A DNA stretch of 15,919 bases from CAYPEK01 sp964409645 (lineage in GTDB: Bacteria > UBP15 > UBA6099). Position 1 is the stretch's first letter, and every line of letters begins with the position of its first letter. The notes under the pieces were generated by a model that saw only the letters and a list, made by a program, of their open reading frames with translations, had not been told where the DNA came from and searched no databases. This document shows positions 1 through 7,450 of the stretch, piece after piece. The DNA lies in assembly GCA_964409645.1 (NCBI GenBank), contig CAYPEK010000101.1:1-15919 (forward strand), read 5' to 3'. A program made the translations under genes and the position numbers.

Positions 1-238
1 AATGGGGGTATATCGAACACTCGCCTGTATTCCCCACGTATGTGGGGATGAACCGTCCGGAGAAAGATGCCGAACATGCGCGTAACCGTATTCCCCACGT
101 ATGTGGGGATGAACCGGCGAGGCGAGGGTATCACTTTTAAGACTGCAAGTATTCCCCACGTATGTGGGGGTGAACCGTCTGTCCGTTATCATTTTCAGTC
201 CATTCCCATGTATTCCCCACGTATGTGGGGAGGTACTC
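1..238 (+). CRISPR. CRISPR array, type I-E-like, trailer end
   Basis: Four 29-bp repeats lie at 27-55, 88-116, 149-177 and 210-238, separated by three spacers of exactly 32 bp (56-87, 117-148, 178-209). Bases 1-26 are the end of another spacer, so the array continues beyond the left edge. Each repeat contains an inverted repeat, CCCCAC-GTAT-GTGGGG, and repeats 1-3 end in GAACCG. The 29/32 spacing and this hairpin are typical of type I-E arrays. Repeat 3 has one change (A to G at 170). Repeat 4 keeps its first 22 bases but has four mismatches in its last eight, as expected for the leader-distal end. The leader, and probably the cas genes, should therefore lie to the left. No cas gene is in the window, so the subtype rests on the repeat alone. 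The short frame at 67-318 is repeat-derived. Confidence 0.96.
210..238 (+). repeat. Degenerate terminal CRISPR repeat
   Basis: The first 22 bases match the array repeat, including the CCCCAC/GTGGGG stem. The last eight read AGGTACTC instead of ATGAACCG. No further repeat follows, so this is the trailer end and transcription of the array runs left to right. Confidence 0.9.
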
Positions 239-304
239 TGTGTTTCTTTGGATCAATCTTTCCTTCTGGTGGCTGCGTGACTATGTGCATTCGTGGTAAT
301 AAGG

Positions 305-310
305 TAAAAT
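305..310 (+). promoter_or_regulatory. Possible -10 box for the Mop gene
   Basis: TAAAAT at 305-310 lies about 37 bases upstream of the Mop start codon in the short gap between the CRISPR trailer and the gene. No convincing -35 box is visible at the right distance, so this is weak. Transcription could also come from the CRISPR array. Confidence 0.25.
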
Positions 311-346
311 ATGATTAGACGTTCACACTGAAAGGGGTTGGAAGCG

Positions 347-556
347 ATGAAGATCAGCGCGAGAAATACGCTTAAAGGTAAAGTAAAAAGCATTACGGAT
401 GGGGCGGTGAACAGCGAGGTCGTGGTCGAGTTGCCCGGCGGGGCGGAGATTGTGTCGATTATAACGAAGACGTCGGCGCAGAGCCTCGGGCTGGCTGTGG
501 GCAAGGAAGTTTACGCTGTGATTAAGGCGTCCAACGTAATGATCGCGGTGGATTGA
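347..556 (+). CDS. Single-domain Mop (molybdopterin/molybdate-binding) protein
   Basis: This 69-residue cytoplasmic protein is a single Mop domain of the TOBE-related type, the length of the stand-alone molybdate-binding Mop proteins known from clostridia. The family signature is clear: the SARN-LKG start, GAVNSEVVVELPGG in the middle, SIITKTSAQSLGL, and the closing G-EVYAVIKASNV strand. Such proteins assemble into small oligomers that bind molybdate or tungstate and are thought to store or buffer it. The ATG at 347 is chosen because AAAGGGG at 331-337 is a well-placed ribosome binding site; a TTG nine bases earlier would overlap it. The gene stands alone between the CRISPR trailer and the convergent glycosyltransferase gene. 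No molybdate transporter or molybdoenzyme is in the window, so its partner is unknown. Confidence 0.9.
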   Translation: MKISARNTLKGKVKSITDGAVNSEVVVELPGGAEIVSIITKTSAQSLGLAVGKEVYAVIKASNVMIAVD

Positions 557-571
557 GCGCGAGTCCGCGTG

Positions 572-3247
572 TCAGCGGAGCGGTTCTTTTGATACCGAGT
601 GGGCCTCGACGTCTTTTATCTGGTCTTCGAGGGCCTTGGCGAGTTGTTTCAGTTTCGGTGATTTAACGACGGTTTTCATCGTTTCGAGGGTGTCTTCCGC
701 TCTTGTGAACTGGTGCAGGCGGAGGAATGTGAGGATGACGTTGGCCCATGCCGCACCGTCTTCGGGGTTTGTTTCCGCGGCTTTAATTTCGACTTTCAAG
801 TACATGGCGATGTAGTTGGTGAGGAATCTGTCGCCGACCGAGTTTTTCATCCACGCGATCACCCAGCGGGCCTCGTCGATGCGGTTTTCGTCGGTGAGTA
901 TGACGATGAGATTCTCCCAAGCGTCGATCATTTTCGGGGCGATGCCGACCGCCGTCTTGAATTCGCGGATCGCGCCTTCGGTGTCTCCTTCCCGCAACAG
1001 GATGAGTCCGAGGTTGTAGTGGGCGTAGTAATGGGCGGGCCGCATCCGGATGATTCGCTCGAGGAGTTTCTTCGCTTCGACGTCGTTGCCGTAGTCGAGA
1101 AGCAGGCTGCTGTAGTTGAGCATGGTGAGGGTTGAGAACGGCTCGGTGGCGAGCGCTTTGTCGAGCAGTTTTTGCGCTTCCCGCACGCGGCGCAGTTTGA
1201 TGTATGCGTTGGCGAGGTTGTTCATCACGACGACGGAGTCGGGATTTTCTTTATAGAGCTTTTCGTATATCGCAGACGAACCCTGTACGTCGCCTTTGAG
1301 GTTGGCGATGTTGGCGACGGCGAGTTTTGCTTCCATGTTCGCGGGCGATATTTTTAGGACTTTGTCGAACTCGACTTGCGCGGCGGCAAGCTGGCCGTTT
1401 TCGATCATCTGGTTGCCGAGCTGCACGTAGGCGTCGGTGTATGTCGGGCATTTTTCGACGGATTTTTTGTAGAATGCGGCGGCTTCGTTGGGGAGCCCGT
1501 AGCGGTCGAGCAACTGGCCGGTGTAAAGCGAGATGAGCGCGGAGGAAGCGAGGGTGGCGTCGGCGCGGTTGGCATAAGCGAGGCCGCGTTCCTTGTCGCC
1601 GTTGAGGAAGTCGCATTCGGCGAGCCGCGCGTAGAAAATTGCGGGCAGAACGCGTGTTTCGAAGTCGCGGTGTTTGAGCGATTCCGGCGTGAAGCCGTAA
1701 GCGTCCGGGTCCCAGCCGCGCAGGTTGCAGTCGGCTTTTTCGGATGGCACGAAGAAGAGGCCGCGCTGCGCGAGCGTCCAGCCCATGCCCTCGAAGGCGA
1801 CCGGATAGCTGAACACGAGCGGGAGCCGCCCGTAGAATGTTTCCACCGTGCGGTCAACGGCTATGTCGATGTTGGTCCATTTGAACGGCCCGGCGATTTT
1901 TTCGATCTGTGAGCGGAGCAGGTTGCCGCTGCTCTCGACGAGAGTGACGTCCGGCCTGAAGTTATACGCGCCGTGCAGGTAAATCGCCTGCGATGTGAAG
2001 TAAGTGCTGTTGAGGTAGTAGGCGGCGTCGCGCGGGATGTAGCGGAAGACGTCGCGGTCGAAGGCGATGAAGCGGTTGTCGTTCCTCAAGTTATTTTCTC
2101 TGTAGCCGCGCGCGAGCGGAAAGGCGAGACATACGGTGAGCACCGCGACGATTGCCGCGGAAACCCATTTTCGCTTGGGGCCGCCGAGGTTGCGCATCAG
2201 TCCGTCCGCGCCGGCCGCCGTGAATATGCCGATCACGATGTATGCGCCGAGATAGAACACGCGCACGACTGAAAGGCCGGCGTCGTCCGCGTGGAATCTG
2301 ACATAGAGGAGTATGCCCACGCTCTGGACCGCGCAGAGCCATGCCGCGACCACCGCGAGGCGCAGTTTCTCCGAGAAGAGCAGAGCGGCGCCGACGAGCG
2401 CGGTGAAGAGGAACACGCCGAAGAATTCCGACGGCAGGTTGGTGAACATGTTCGACAGATATTTCATAAGCGTCGGCATGTTGAACGCGAGCTGGTTTTC
2501 CCAGCGGTTAAACTGCGAGCGCTTGATGTGTTCGATGAAGGTTTGGAAGGTATGCGGGTCGCGCCAGTTGAAGATCGGGTCCGCCGCGGCGCGGAGCGGC
2601 AGTTGCGAATAGACAAGAAGCACGATCGCTACGGCGAGAGCGCCGGCGGCGATCAGCGCGGCGACGGTGCGCGCGCGCGGGCGCTTCATCCACAGCAGCG
2701 CGGCGGCGAACACCGGCACGAACGCGGCAACCGTGGTGTAGTGGTTTGTTGCGGCGAGGCCGAGGAGCAGTATGAAGGCTGGTATCGCGCGGCGTGAGCC
2801 GTCGATCATCTTGGCGAAGCAGAGGATGAGCAGCACGTTGATGAGGGCGTTGAGCGCATAGACTTCAGCGATCACGGACTGCTGCCAGAATGTGAGCGAG
2901 AGGCCGAACGAAGCGGCGCCGATGGCGGCGGCCGCCGGGGCGATGCCGAGCGCGGCGATCGCAAGGAACAGCGTTGCGGGCGCCGCAGCGCCGAGGAACG
3001 CGGACAGCAGGTTGATCCTGAATCCGGGATTGCCAAGCGGCAACTGCTGGAAAAGATTGCCGAGGAACGCGAACAGCGGGTAGCCGGGCGGATGCCCGAC
3101 GCCGAGCGAGAACGTGCTCGCGGCGAACTCCGCGGAGTCCTCAAACATGATGTTCGGGGCCGCGGTGAGCAGGAACAGCGCCAGAAATGCGATGAAGATG
3201 AGGGCGGCGGCCGCATATTTCCCACGGCCCGGTGCGTGTGATGTCAT
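572..3247 (-). CDS. DUF2723 (GT117-like) GT-C glycosyltransferase with C-terminal TPR repeats
   Basis: This 891-residue inner-membrane protein has about a dozen hydrophobic segments in its first 450 residues, then a soluble domain and about seven TPR repeats from roughly residue 550 to 800. The N-terminus has the DUF2723 signature: EDSAEF (36-41) followed by GVGHPPGYPLF (49-59) in the first external loop, where GT-C enzymes place their catalytic acidic residue. DUF2723 is related to animal TMEM260, a protein O-mannosyltransferase (family GT117), so transfer of a sugar from a lipid-linked donor to a protein or polymer is likely; acceptor and sugar are unknown. The TPR tail may recruit the substrate. 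Its start codon overlaps the stop of the upstream GGDEF-like gene by four bases (ATGA), and AAGGAGG lies 14-20 bases ahead, so the two are probably co-translated. Confidence 0.88.
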   Translation of the reverse strand: MTSHAPGRGKYAAAALIFIAFLALFLLTAAPNIMFEDSAEFAASTFSLGVGHPPGYPLFAFLGNLFQQLPLGNPGFRINLLSAFLGAAAPATLFLAIAALGIAPAAAAIGAASFGLSLTFWQQSVIAEVYALNALINVLLILCFAKMIDGSRRAIPAFILLLGLAATNHYTTVAAFVPVFAAALLWMKRPRARTVAALIAAGALAVAIVLLVYSQLPLRAAADPIFNWRDPHTFQTFIEHIKRSQFNRWENQLAFNMPTLMKYLSNMFTNLPSEFFGVFLFTALVGAALLFSEKLRLAVVAAWLCAVQSVGILLYVRFHADDAGLSVVRVFYLGAYIVIGIFTAAGADGLMRNLGGPKRKWVSAAIVAVLTVCLAFPLARGYRENNLRNDNRFIAFDRDVFRYIPRDAAYYLNSTYFTSQAIYLHGAYNFRPDVTLVESSGNLLRSQIEKIAGPFKWTNIDIAVDRTVETFYGRLPLVFSYPVAFEGMGWTLAQRGLFFVPSEKADCNLRGWDPDAYGFTPESLKHRDFETRVLPAIFYARLAECDFLNGDKERGLAYANRADATLASSALISLYTGQLLDRYGLPNEAAAFYKKSVEKCPTYTDAYVQLGNQMIENGQLAAAQVEFDKVLKISPANMEAKLAVANIANLKGDVQGSSAIYEKLYKENPDSVVVMNNLANAYIKLRRVREAQKLLDKALATEPFSTLTMLNYSSLLLDYGNDVEAKKLLERIIRMRPAHYYAHYNLGLILLREGDTEGAIREFKTAVGIAPKMIDAWENLIVILTDENRIDEARWVIAWMKNSVGDRFLTNYIAMYLKVEIKAAETNPEDGAAWANVILTFLRLHQFTRAEDTLETMKTVVKSPKLKQLAKALEDQIKDVEAHSVSKEPLR

Positions 3248-4347
3248 TGGACTGTTCCCGATCCTCCTTTCCTGAACAGCGATGAGGCGAGCGTGATCAT
3301 TCCGCGGCCTTTCTGCTGTGAGCGCCGCAGGGAAGCAGCGGCAAGGCTCAGCAGCCCCCCCACTTCCTGCACGTCCTGCGGATATGCCGAGACGCCGATG
3401 CTGAGTTGCAAGTCGAACCTGTTGTCGGGCCCGAACCGCGCGCCCGCCAGCTTGTTCTTGAACCGTATCAGCGGCACAACCGTCGATTTTGCCTCCGTCT
3501 CAGGCATCATCACGAGGAACTGGTGTTCTTTGTAAATCCCGATCAGATCGGTGTTTCGGAACACGTCGTTGAGTACGGCGGCGATCCTGTGCATCGCGCG
3601 CCGGCGCTCCTGTTCCCCGTATGCCTCCACGAACTCCGGCATGTCGTCAATCTCGATAAGCGCGAGGCTGAATGTGTAGCCTTTTCGCTTCGCGCGCAGT
3701 ATTTCCTCTTCGATGCGGGACCTGAAATAGCGGAAGTTCTTCAGGCCGGTGGCCTCATCCACTATGGTCTGCGACTGCATCTTCTTTTCGAGTTCCTTGA
3801 TCTTCTCGACGAGCTCGCCGTTAAGGTGCTCCTGATCGAGGTACATCATTTTGTATTTTTCCTCGTGGGAGGAGCGTGTGAGCTGCGACATCATGGACCA
3901 GAAGAAAAGCATCACCGCACTCCACATCCCGGCGCGGAAGTAGTTTTCCTGAACGGACGGCAGGCCGGCCGCGAATAAACAGGCTCCCGCCGCGACGATG
4001 GTCGCCGCGAGCGCGGCATTCGGTTTGAAGCGGTGTCCGGCGGAGATCGCCAGCAGCGGCATCAGCAGCGCCAGCCAGCCACCCAGACCGCCGAATTTCG
4101 ACAGCCCGAACATGGCCATCCCTATATCGAGCGCGAACATAAGCCACGCGCCCGGCTCCCATCTTTCGGGAATGAACAGGGACGCGGCAAAAATGACTAT
4201 CGTAAATCCCTGCACCGCGAACATGGTTTCGAGGCGGCTTGAAAAATCGCCGATGTATCCCATGAACACGGCATAAACGAGACCGACGCAGAACGCCAGC
4301 CGCGCGAACGCCGCCGGCAGCTCACGTCTATTGATGTATTTTTCCAT
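3244..4347 (-). CDS. Membrane GGDEF-like protein, probably catalytically inactive
   Basis: This 367-residue protein has about six hydrophobic segments (residues 13-155), a short coiled coil (about 165-193) and a C-terminal GGDEF-fold domain (about 195-355). The domain is recognised by DEATGLKNFRYF (197-208, normally D-LTGL-NRR-F), an ALIEIDD strand (229-235) and LSIGVSAYP (315-323). The active-site loop that normally reads GG(D/E)EF is KEHQF at 273-277: both glycines and the catalytic acidic residue are gone. It is therefore unlikely to make cyclic di-GMP and may be a GTP or c-di-GMP sensor or a structural domain. No clear ribosome binding site precedes the ATG. It is the first gene of a coupled pair with the DUF2723 glycosyltransferase, which suggests control of that enzyme's synthesis or activity; this last point is inference. 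Confidence 0.85.
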   Translation of the reverse strand: MEKYINRRELPAAFARLAFCVGLVYAVFMGYIGDFSSRLETMFAVQGFTIVIFAASLFIPERWEPGAWLMFALDIGMAMFGLSKFGGLGGWLALLMPLLAISAGHRFKPNAALAATIVAAGACLFAAGLPSVQENYFRAGMWSAVMLFFWSMMSQLTRSSHEEKYKMMYLDQEHLNGELVEKIKELEKKMQSQTIVDEATGLKNFRYFRSRIEEEILRAKRKGYTFSLALIEIDDMPEFVEAYGEQERRRAMHRIAAVLNDVFRNTDLIGIYKEHQFLVMMPETEAKSTVVPLIRFKNKLAGARFGPDNRFDLQLSIGVSAYPQDVQEVGGLLSLAAASLRRSQQKGRGMITLASSLFRKGGSGTVQ

Positions 4348-4494
4348 ATCCGCGGACGGCGCCGGTTAAACGTTTTAGCAAAAAGCCGCTTCAATACGCG
4401 CGCACCGGCACCTTTCATTTAAATATATCATTTAAAAAAGTTAATATGCATTTTCGTAATAGAAAAAATTGGCGAGGGGTAGCAGATAGGCGGC

Positions 4495-4600
4495 ATCTGG
4501 TAGTTGGGAACCGGGGAAAATCCGAAGCCGCGCGCGGCAGCAAGCGGTTACGTTGAAGAATGAAACCGGTTGCTATAAAAAGGGAGACGAGAAGCTAATA
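4495..4600 (+). promoter_or_regulatory. Cobalamin-riboswitch-like RNA
   Basis: Bases 4506-4545 resemble the conserved B12-riboswitch core. GGGAA (4506-4510) is followed by CCGGGGAAAATCCG (consensus CCGGTGAAAATCCGG), then a GCCG-CGCG-CGGC hairpin, AGCAAG, and further on GGGAGAC (4582-4588), like the 3' element before the closing stem. In the E. coli btuB riboswitch the equivalent hairpin is GCTG/CAGC, so GCCG/CGGC here looks like a compensatory change. A further near-perfect stem (4539-4549 with 4564-4574, one mismatch) lies inside. The core has a T to G change in GGTG, and the outer closing stem is not obvious. It could be a variant, a decayed copy or chance. It lies about 85 bases upstream of the GH172-like gene on the same strand. 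Confidence 0.5.
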
Positions 4601-4623
4601 AGAATGTTGAAGGTGGGGAGCGG

Positions 4624-4653
4624 TTGCCTGCGGCGGCGGCGATGGGATATAAT
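4624..4653 (+). promoter_or_regulatory. Sigma70-type promoter for the GH172-like gene
   Basis: TTGCCT (4624-4629) and TATAAT (4648-4653) are separated by 18 bases, with the start codon 30 bases beyond the -10 box. If this promoter is used, its transcript starts downstream of the riboswitch-like RNA and escapes its control. The rest of the 4348-4683 gap holds an AT-rich stretch (4418-4470) that could carry promoters for either side, but no convincing pair of boxes is seen there. Confidence 0.6.
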
Positions 4654-4683
4654 CGAGACGTTTCAACATTGGGGAGGCATATC

Positions 4684-6204
4684 ATGCGGACGAAAAGAAT
4701 AATGGTGGTGGTGGCGGCGGTTCTGGTGTTGCTGTTCATGGCGGGCGCGGCGCTCGCGGACACGCTTTCGCTTACCGGCAATCCGATGAACGACATCTTC
4801 CGGCTGAAGGAAGGCCGCCGGATGCGCGTGTCGAGCTCGGACCCGGCGTGGCAGACGGGCAACAACGACTGGCGGCTGATCGCGGGCGGCTCGGACATAA
4901 CAATCGCCGACATAGAGGGCCCCGGCATTATAACGCACGTCTGGATGGCGTACAGTTGCCGCGACAGACAGTGCTCGCGGCTGCTGTCGATACGGATATA
5001 TTGGGACGGTGAGCAGCAGCCGGCGGTCGAAGCGCCGGTCGGCGATTTTTTCGCGGCTGGGCACGGCATCGACGCACCGGTGGACTCGATCCCGATTCAG
5101 GTATCTTCCGAAGGCCGCGCGCGTAATTCGTTCTGGCCGATGCCGTTCAAGAAGCACGCGAAGATCGTCATCTCGAACGAAAATCAGTATTCGGCCGGCG
5201 TGGTGTTTTACTGGTATGTTGACTATGTGAAACTGGACAAGTTGCCTGATGATTCGGCGTATTTTCACGCGCAGTACAGGCAGGAGTTTCCGGTGAAGCC
5301 CGGCAGGTACAAACTGATGGAGGCCACCGGCCGCGGCCAGTACGTCGGCACTGTTTACTCGGTGCTGGCGAACATGCCCGGCTGGATCGGCGAGGGCGAC
5401 GACTTTTTCTACATCGACGGAGAGAAGGAACCATCGATCCGCGGGACCGGCACGGAGGACTATTTCAGCGACGCGTGGGGTTTCAGGTTGTTCAATCAGC
5501 CTTATCACGGTGTGTCGATTTACGAGGGAGAGAAGATCGGAGGCCACACGACGGCGTACCGGTGGCACCTCGCGGACCCGATCATGTTCGAGAAGTCGCT
5601 CAAGGCGGAGATCGAGCATGTCGGCCCGGTGTTCAACGACGAGGACAAGCTGACGGCCGGCTACGGCGAGCGGCCGGATCACTATTCGACGGTTGCGTTC
5701 TGGTATCAAGACAGTCCGGGCGGCAATTTCGAGCGAATGCCGAAGGGGCTGAAACGGCTCCCGCCGAACATCTACATCGAGGCGGAGAAGCGGCACTATA
5801 AGGAAGGCGGCGCGGCGGCGAAGGGCGTCAAAATCGTGAGCGACATGGCGTGGAGCGGCGGCGCGTATGTGAATTTCACGCCGACCGGAAGTGTCACGCG
5901 CTATGAAGTGCCGATCAATCTGAAACACAAGAACCGGTACGAGGTCGCGGCGGATATCGTGCGAGGCCCGAATATAGGTGTTTACAGCGTGACGCTCGAC
6001 GGCAAGCCGTTCGGGATGCTGTCCGATGTGACGCGGCCGAACCCGGAGCGGATGTCGTTGGACCTCGGGATGCGCGAGCTGGACGCGGGCGACCACAAGA
6101 TCGTGTTCACGTTCATCGGGGCGTCGCCGGACGGCGGCTCCGACCTCGGCGTGGACGGTGTCTATCTGCGGCCGATCCGCTTTTTCGCCGACGACGCGCA
6201 GTAG
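4684..6204 (+). CDS. Secreted DUF2961 protein (GH172-like glycoside hydrolase)
   Basis: This 506-residue protein starts with a signal peptide (MRTKR, hydrophobic core, cleavage near LA-D at 25/26), so it is exported. Residues about 30-380 match DUF2961, now family GH172, which includes alpha-D-fructofuranosidase/difructose dianhydride synthase and arabinofuranosidases. The hallmark is GTGTEDYF at 254-261, with Glu258 the likely catalytic residue, followed by the family motif TAYRWHLADPI. Residues about 385-505 look like a beta-sandwich carbohydrate-binding module (IYIEAEKRHYKEGG near its start, GVDGVYLRP at its end). The ATG at 4684 is chosen for GGGGAGG at 4671-4677 and the clean signal peptide; a TTG start at 4624 would translate through the promoter. 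The gene is alone on its strand here. Substrate is unknown. Confidence 0.85.
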   Translation: MRTKRIMVVVAAVLVLLFMAGAALADTLSLTGNPMNDIFRLKEGRRMRVSSSDPAWQTGNNDWRLIAGGSDITIADIEGPGIITHVWMAYSCRDRQCSRLLSIRIYWDGEQQPAVEAPVGDFFAAGHGIDAPVDSIPIQVSSEGRARNSFWPMPFKKHAKIVISNENQYSAGVVFYWYVDYVKLDKLPDDSAYFHAQYRQEFPVKPGRYKLMEATGRGQYVGTVYSVLANMPGWIGEGDDFFYIDGEKEPSIRGTGTEDYFSDAWGFRLFNQPYHGVSIYEGEKIGGHTTAYRWHLADPIMFEKSLKAEIEHVGPVFNDEDKLTAGYGERPDHYSTVAFWYQDSPGGNFERMPKGLKRLPPNIYIEAEKRHYKEGGAAAKGVKIVSDMAWSGGAYVNFTPTGSVTRYEVPINLKHKNRYEVAADIVRGPNIGVYSVTLDGKPFGMLSDVTRPNPERMSLDLGMRELDAGDHKIVFTFIGASPDGGSDLGVDGVYLRPIRFFADDAQ

Positions 6205-6241
6205 ATTTTCGCGGCTATTTCACAGCTTTATTCGTTGAGAA

Positions 6242-6257
6242 ATACGATGCGTCGTAT
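6242..6257. repeat. Small perfect hairpin ATACGA-TGCG-TCGTAT
   Basis: A six-base-pair inverted repeat with a four-base loop lies 38 bases after the GH172-like stop codon. No T-run follows, so it is not a standard intrinsic terminator. It could stabilise the mRNA end or be a protein site. Confidence 0.4.
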
Positions 6258-6301
6258 CTTGCATGGTCCGCGCGGATATTTTATATACTGACAAACAGCA
6301 A

Positions 6302-6330
6302 TTGCAATTCGGCCGACGCCTGCATATAAT
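6302..6330 (+). promoter_or_regulatory. Sigma70-type promoter for the dhs-like/hldD operon
   Basis: TTGCAA (6302-6307) and TATAAT (6325-6330) are separated by 17 bases. Transcription would start near 6337, giving a leader of about 75 bases. Confidence 0.6.
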
Positions 6331-6341
6331 CCTCTCAAAGC

Positions 6342-6351
6342 TACCTAGGTA
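6342..6351. promoter_or_regulatory. Candidate operator palindrome TACCTAGGTA
   Basis: This perfect ten-base palindrome lies just past the predicted transcription start, 12 bases after the -10 box, where a bound repressor would block the promoter. No regulator gene is nearby, and a ten-base palindrome can occur by chance. Confidence 0.3.
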
Positions 6352-6412
6352 ATCGATGGCGGTTCGCCCTGAACCGTAGATGCCTGAATACCAACTTAAA
6401 AGGAGAACGGGT

Positions 6413-7450
6413 ATGAATAAGAGCGACTTGCTGACCTTGCCTGTCGAGCACATCGACATTACCGCCCACAAGTGGCGCGAACTGGTGGACACGATGGGGA
6501 AGACCGCGTTTCAGGCGCGGAACATCGGAAATGCGGCGCGGATTTACGACCGGATGCTTTCCGACCCGGACTGCGCGATAATCCTCTGCCTCGCGGGATC
6601 GCTTTTCAGCGCCGGGCTGAAGAAAGTGGTTGTCGATATGATCCGGTGCAACATGGTGGACGCGATAGTCTCCACGGGCGCGATCATGGTGGATCAGGAT
6701 TTTTTCGAGGCGCTCGGCTTCAGGCATTATCAGGGCTCGCAGTTGCTGGATGACAACATGCTGCGCGGGCTATCAATCGACCGCATCTACGACACGCTGA
6801 TCGACGAGGATATGCTCCGCGTCTGCGATAATACGATTTACGAGATCGCCGAAGGGCTGTCGCCGAGGCCGTATTCCTCGCGGGAGTTCATTGCAGAAAT
6901 GGGGCGTTGGCTGGAAAGCAACAAACAATGTGAGGATTCCGTGGTGCGCGAGGCGTGGGCGCGGGAAGTGCCGGTGTTTGTGCCCGCGTTCAGTGACTGC
7001 AGCGCCGGGTTCGGGCTCATCCTGCATCAGGACCGACGCCGCGAGAAACACGTCAGCATCGACTCGGCGAAGGATTTTCTCGAACTGACCCGGCTCAAGG
7101 TCGAATCAAAAGAAACGGGGCTGCTTATGGTCGGCGGCGGCGTACCGAAGAATTTCGCGCAGGACACGGTGGTGGCGGCGGAACTGCTCGGCCGCGAGGC
7201 GCCGATGCACAAGTACGCCGTGCAGATAACCGTGGCCGACGAGCGGGACGGTGGCCTGTCCGGATCGACGCTGCGCGAGGCGTCCTCGTGGGGCAAGGTT
7301 TCCACCGAGTATGAGCAGATTGTGTATTGCGAGGCCACGGTGGCGTTCCCGATGATCGCGGGGTACGGATGGGAAAAGGGCGCGTGGAAGCAGAGGCAGC
7401 CGCGCAGGCTGGCCGGGTTGTTCGCCTCTGAAAGCGGAGGTGGAGAATGA
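6413..7450 (+). CDS. Deoxyhypusine synthase-like protein
   Basis: This 345-residue cytoplasmic protein belongs to the deoxyhypusine synthase family, NAD-dependent enzymes that move an aminobutyl group from spermidine. Visible marks are the Rossmann segment CLAGSLFSAGLKK (59-71), VDAIVSTGAIMVDQDFFEALGF (82-103, the bacterial form of the TTAGGVEED region), GGGVPKNF (241-248) and SSWGK (291-295). Lys295 aligns with the lysine that carries the enzyme-butylimine intermediate. Bacteria lack the eukaryotic target protein eIF5A, and several bacterial relatives make homospermidine or related polyamines, so a polyamine role is most likely but not shown. The ATG at 6413 is preferred because AGGAG at 6401-6405 precedes it; an in-frame ATG at 6380 lacks this. 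Its stop overlaps the hldD start by four bases (ATGA). Confidence 0.88.
   Translation: MNKSDLLTLPVEHIDITAHKWRELVDTMGKTAFQARNIGNAARIYDRMLSDPDCAIILCLAGSLFSAGLKKVVVDMIRCNMVDAIVSTGAIMVDQDFFEALGFRHYQGSQLLDDNMLRGLSIDRIYDTLIDEDMLRVCDNTIYEIAEGLSPRPYSSREFIAEMGRWLESNKQCEDSVVREAWAREVPVFVPAFSDCSAGFGLILHQDRRREKHVSIDSAKDFLELTRLKVESKETGLLMVGGGVPKNFAQDTVVAAELLGREAPMHKYAVQITVADERDGGLSGSTLREASSWGKVSTEYEQIVYCEATVAFPMIAGYGWEKGAWKQRQPRRLAGLFASESGGGE

Noticed and set aside
67..318. Open frame of 83 residues across the CRISPR array
   Set aside because: It reads through repeats and spacers; the recurring peptide pattern comes from the repeats themselves.
564..579. Small hairpin TCCGC/GCGGA as terminator between the convergent Mop and glycosyltransferase genes
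   Set aside because: Only five base pairs and no T-run on either strand.
2291..2797. Plus-strand open frame inside the glycosyltransferase gene
   Set aside because: Biased composition, no ribosome binding site, and it lies fully inside a strongly supported minus-strand gene.
4663..6096. Antisense open frame of 477 residues opposite the GH172-like gene
   Set aside because: The composition is Arg/Val-rich and low in motif content, and the plus-strand gene has a signal peptide, ribosome binding site and family motifs.
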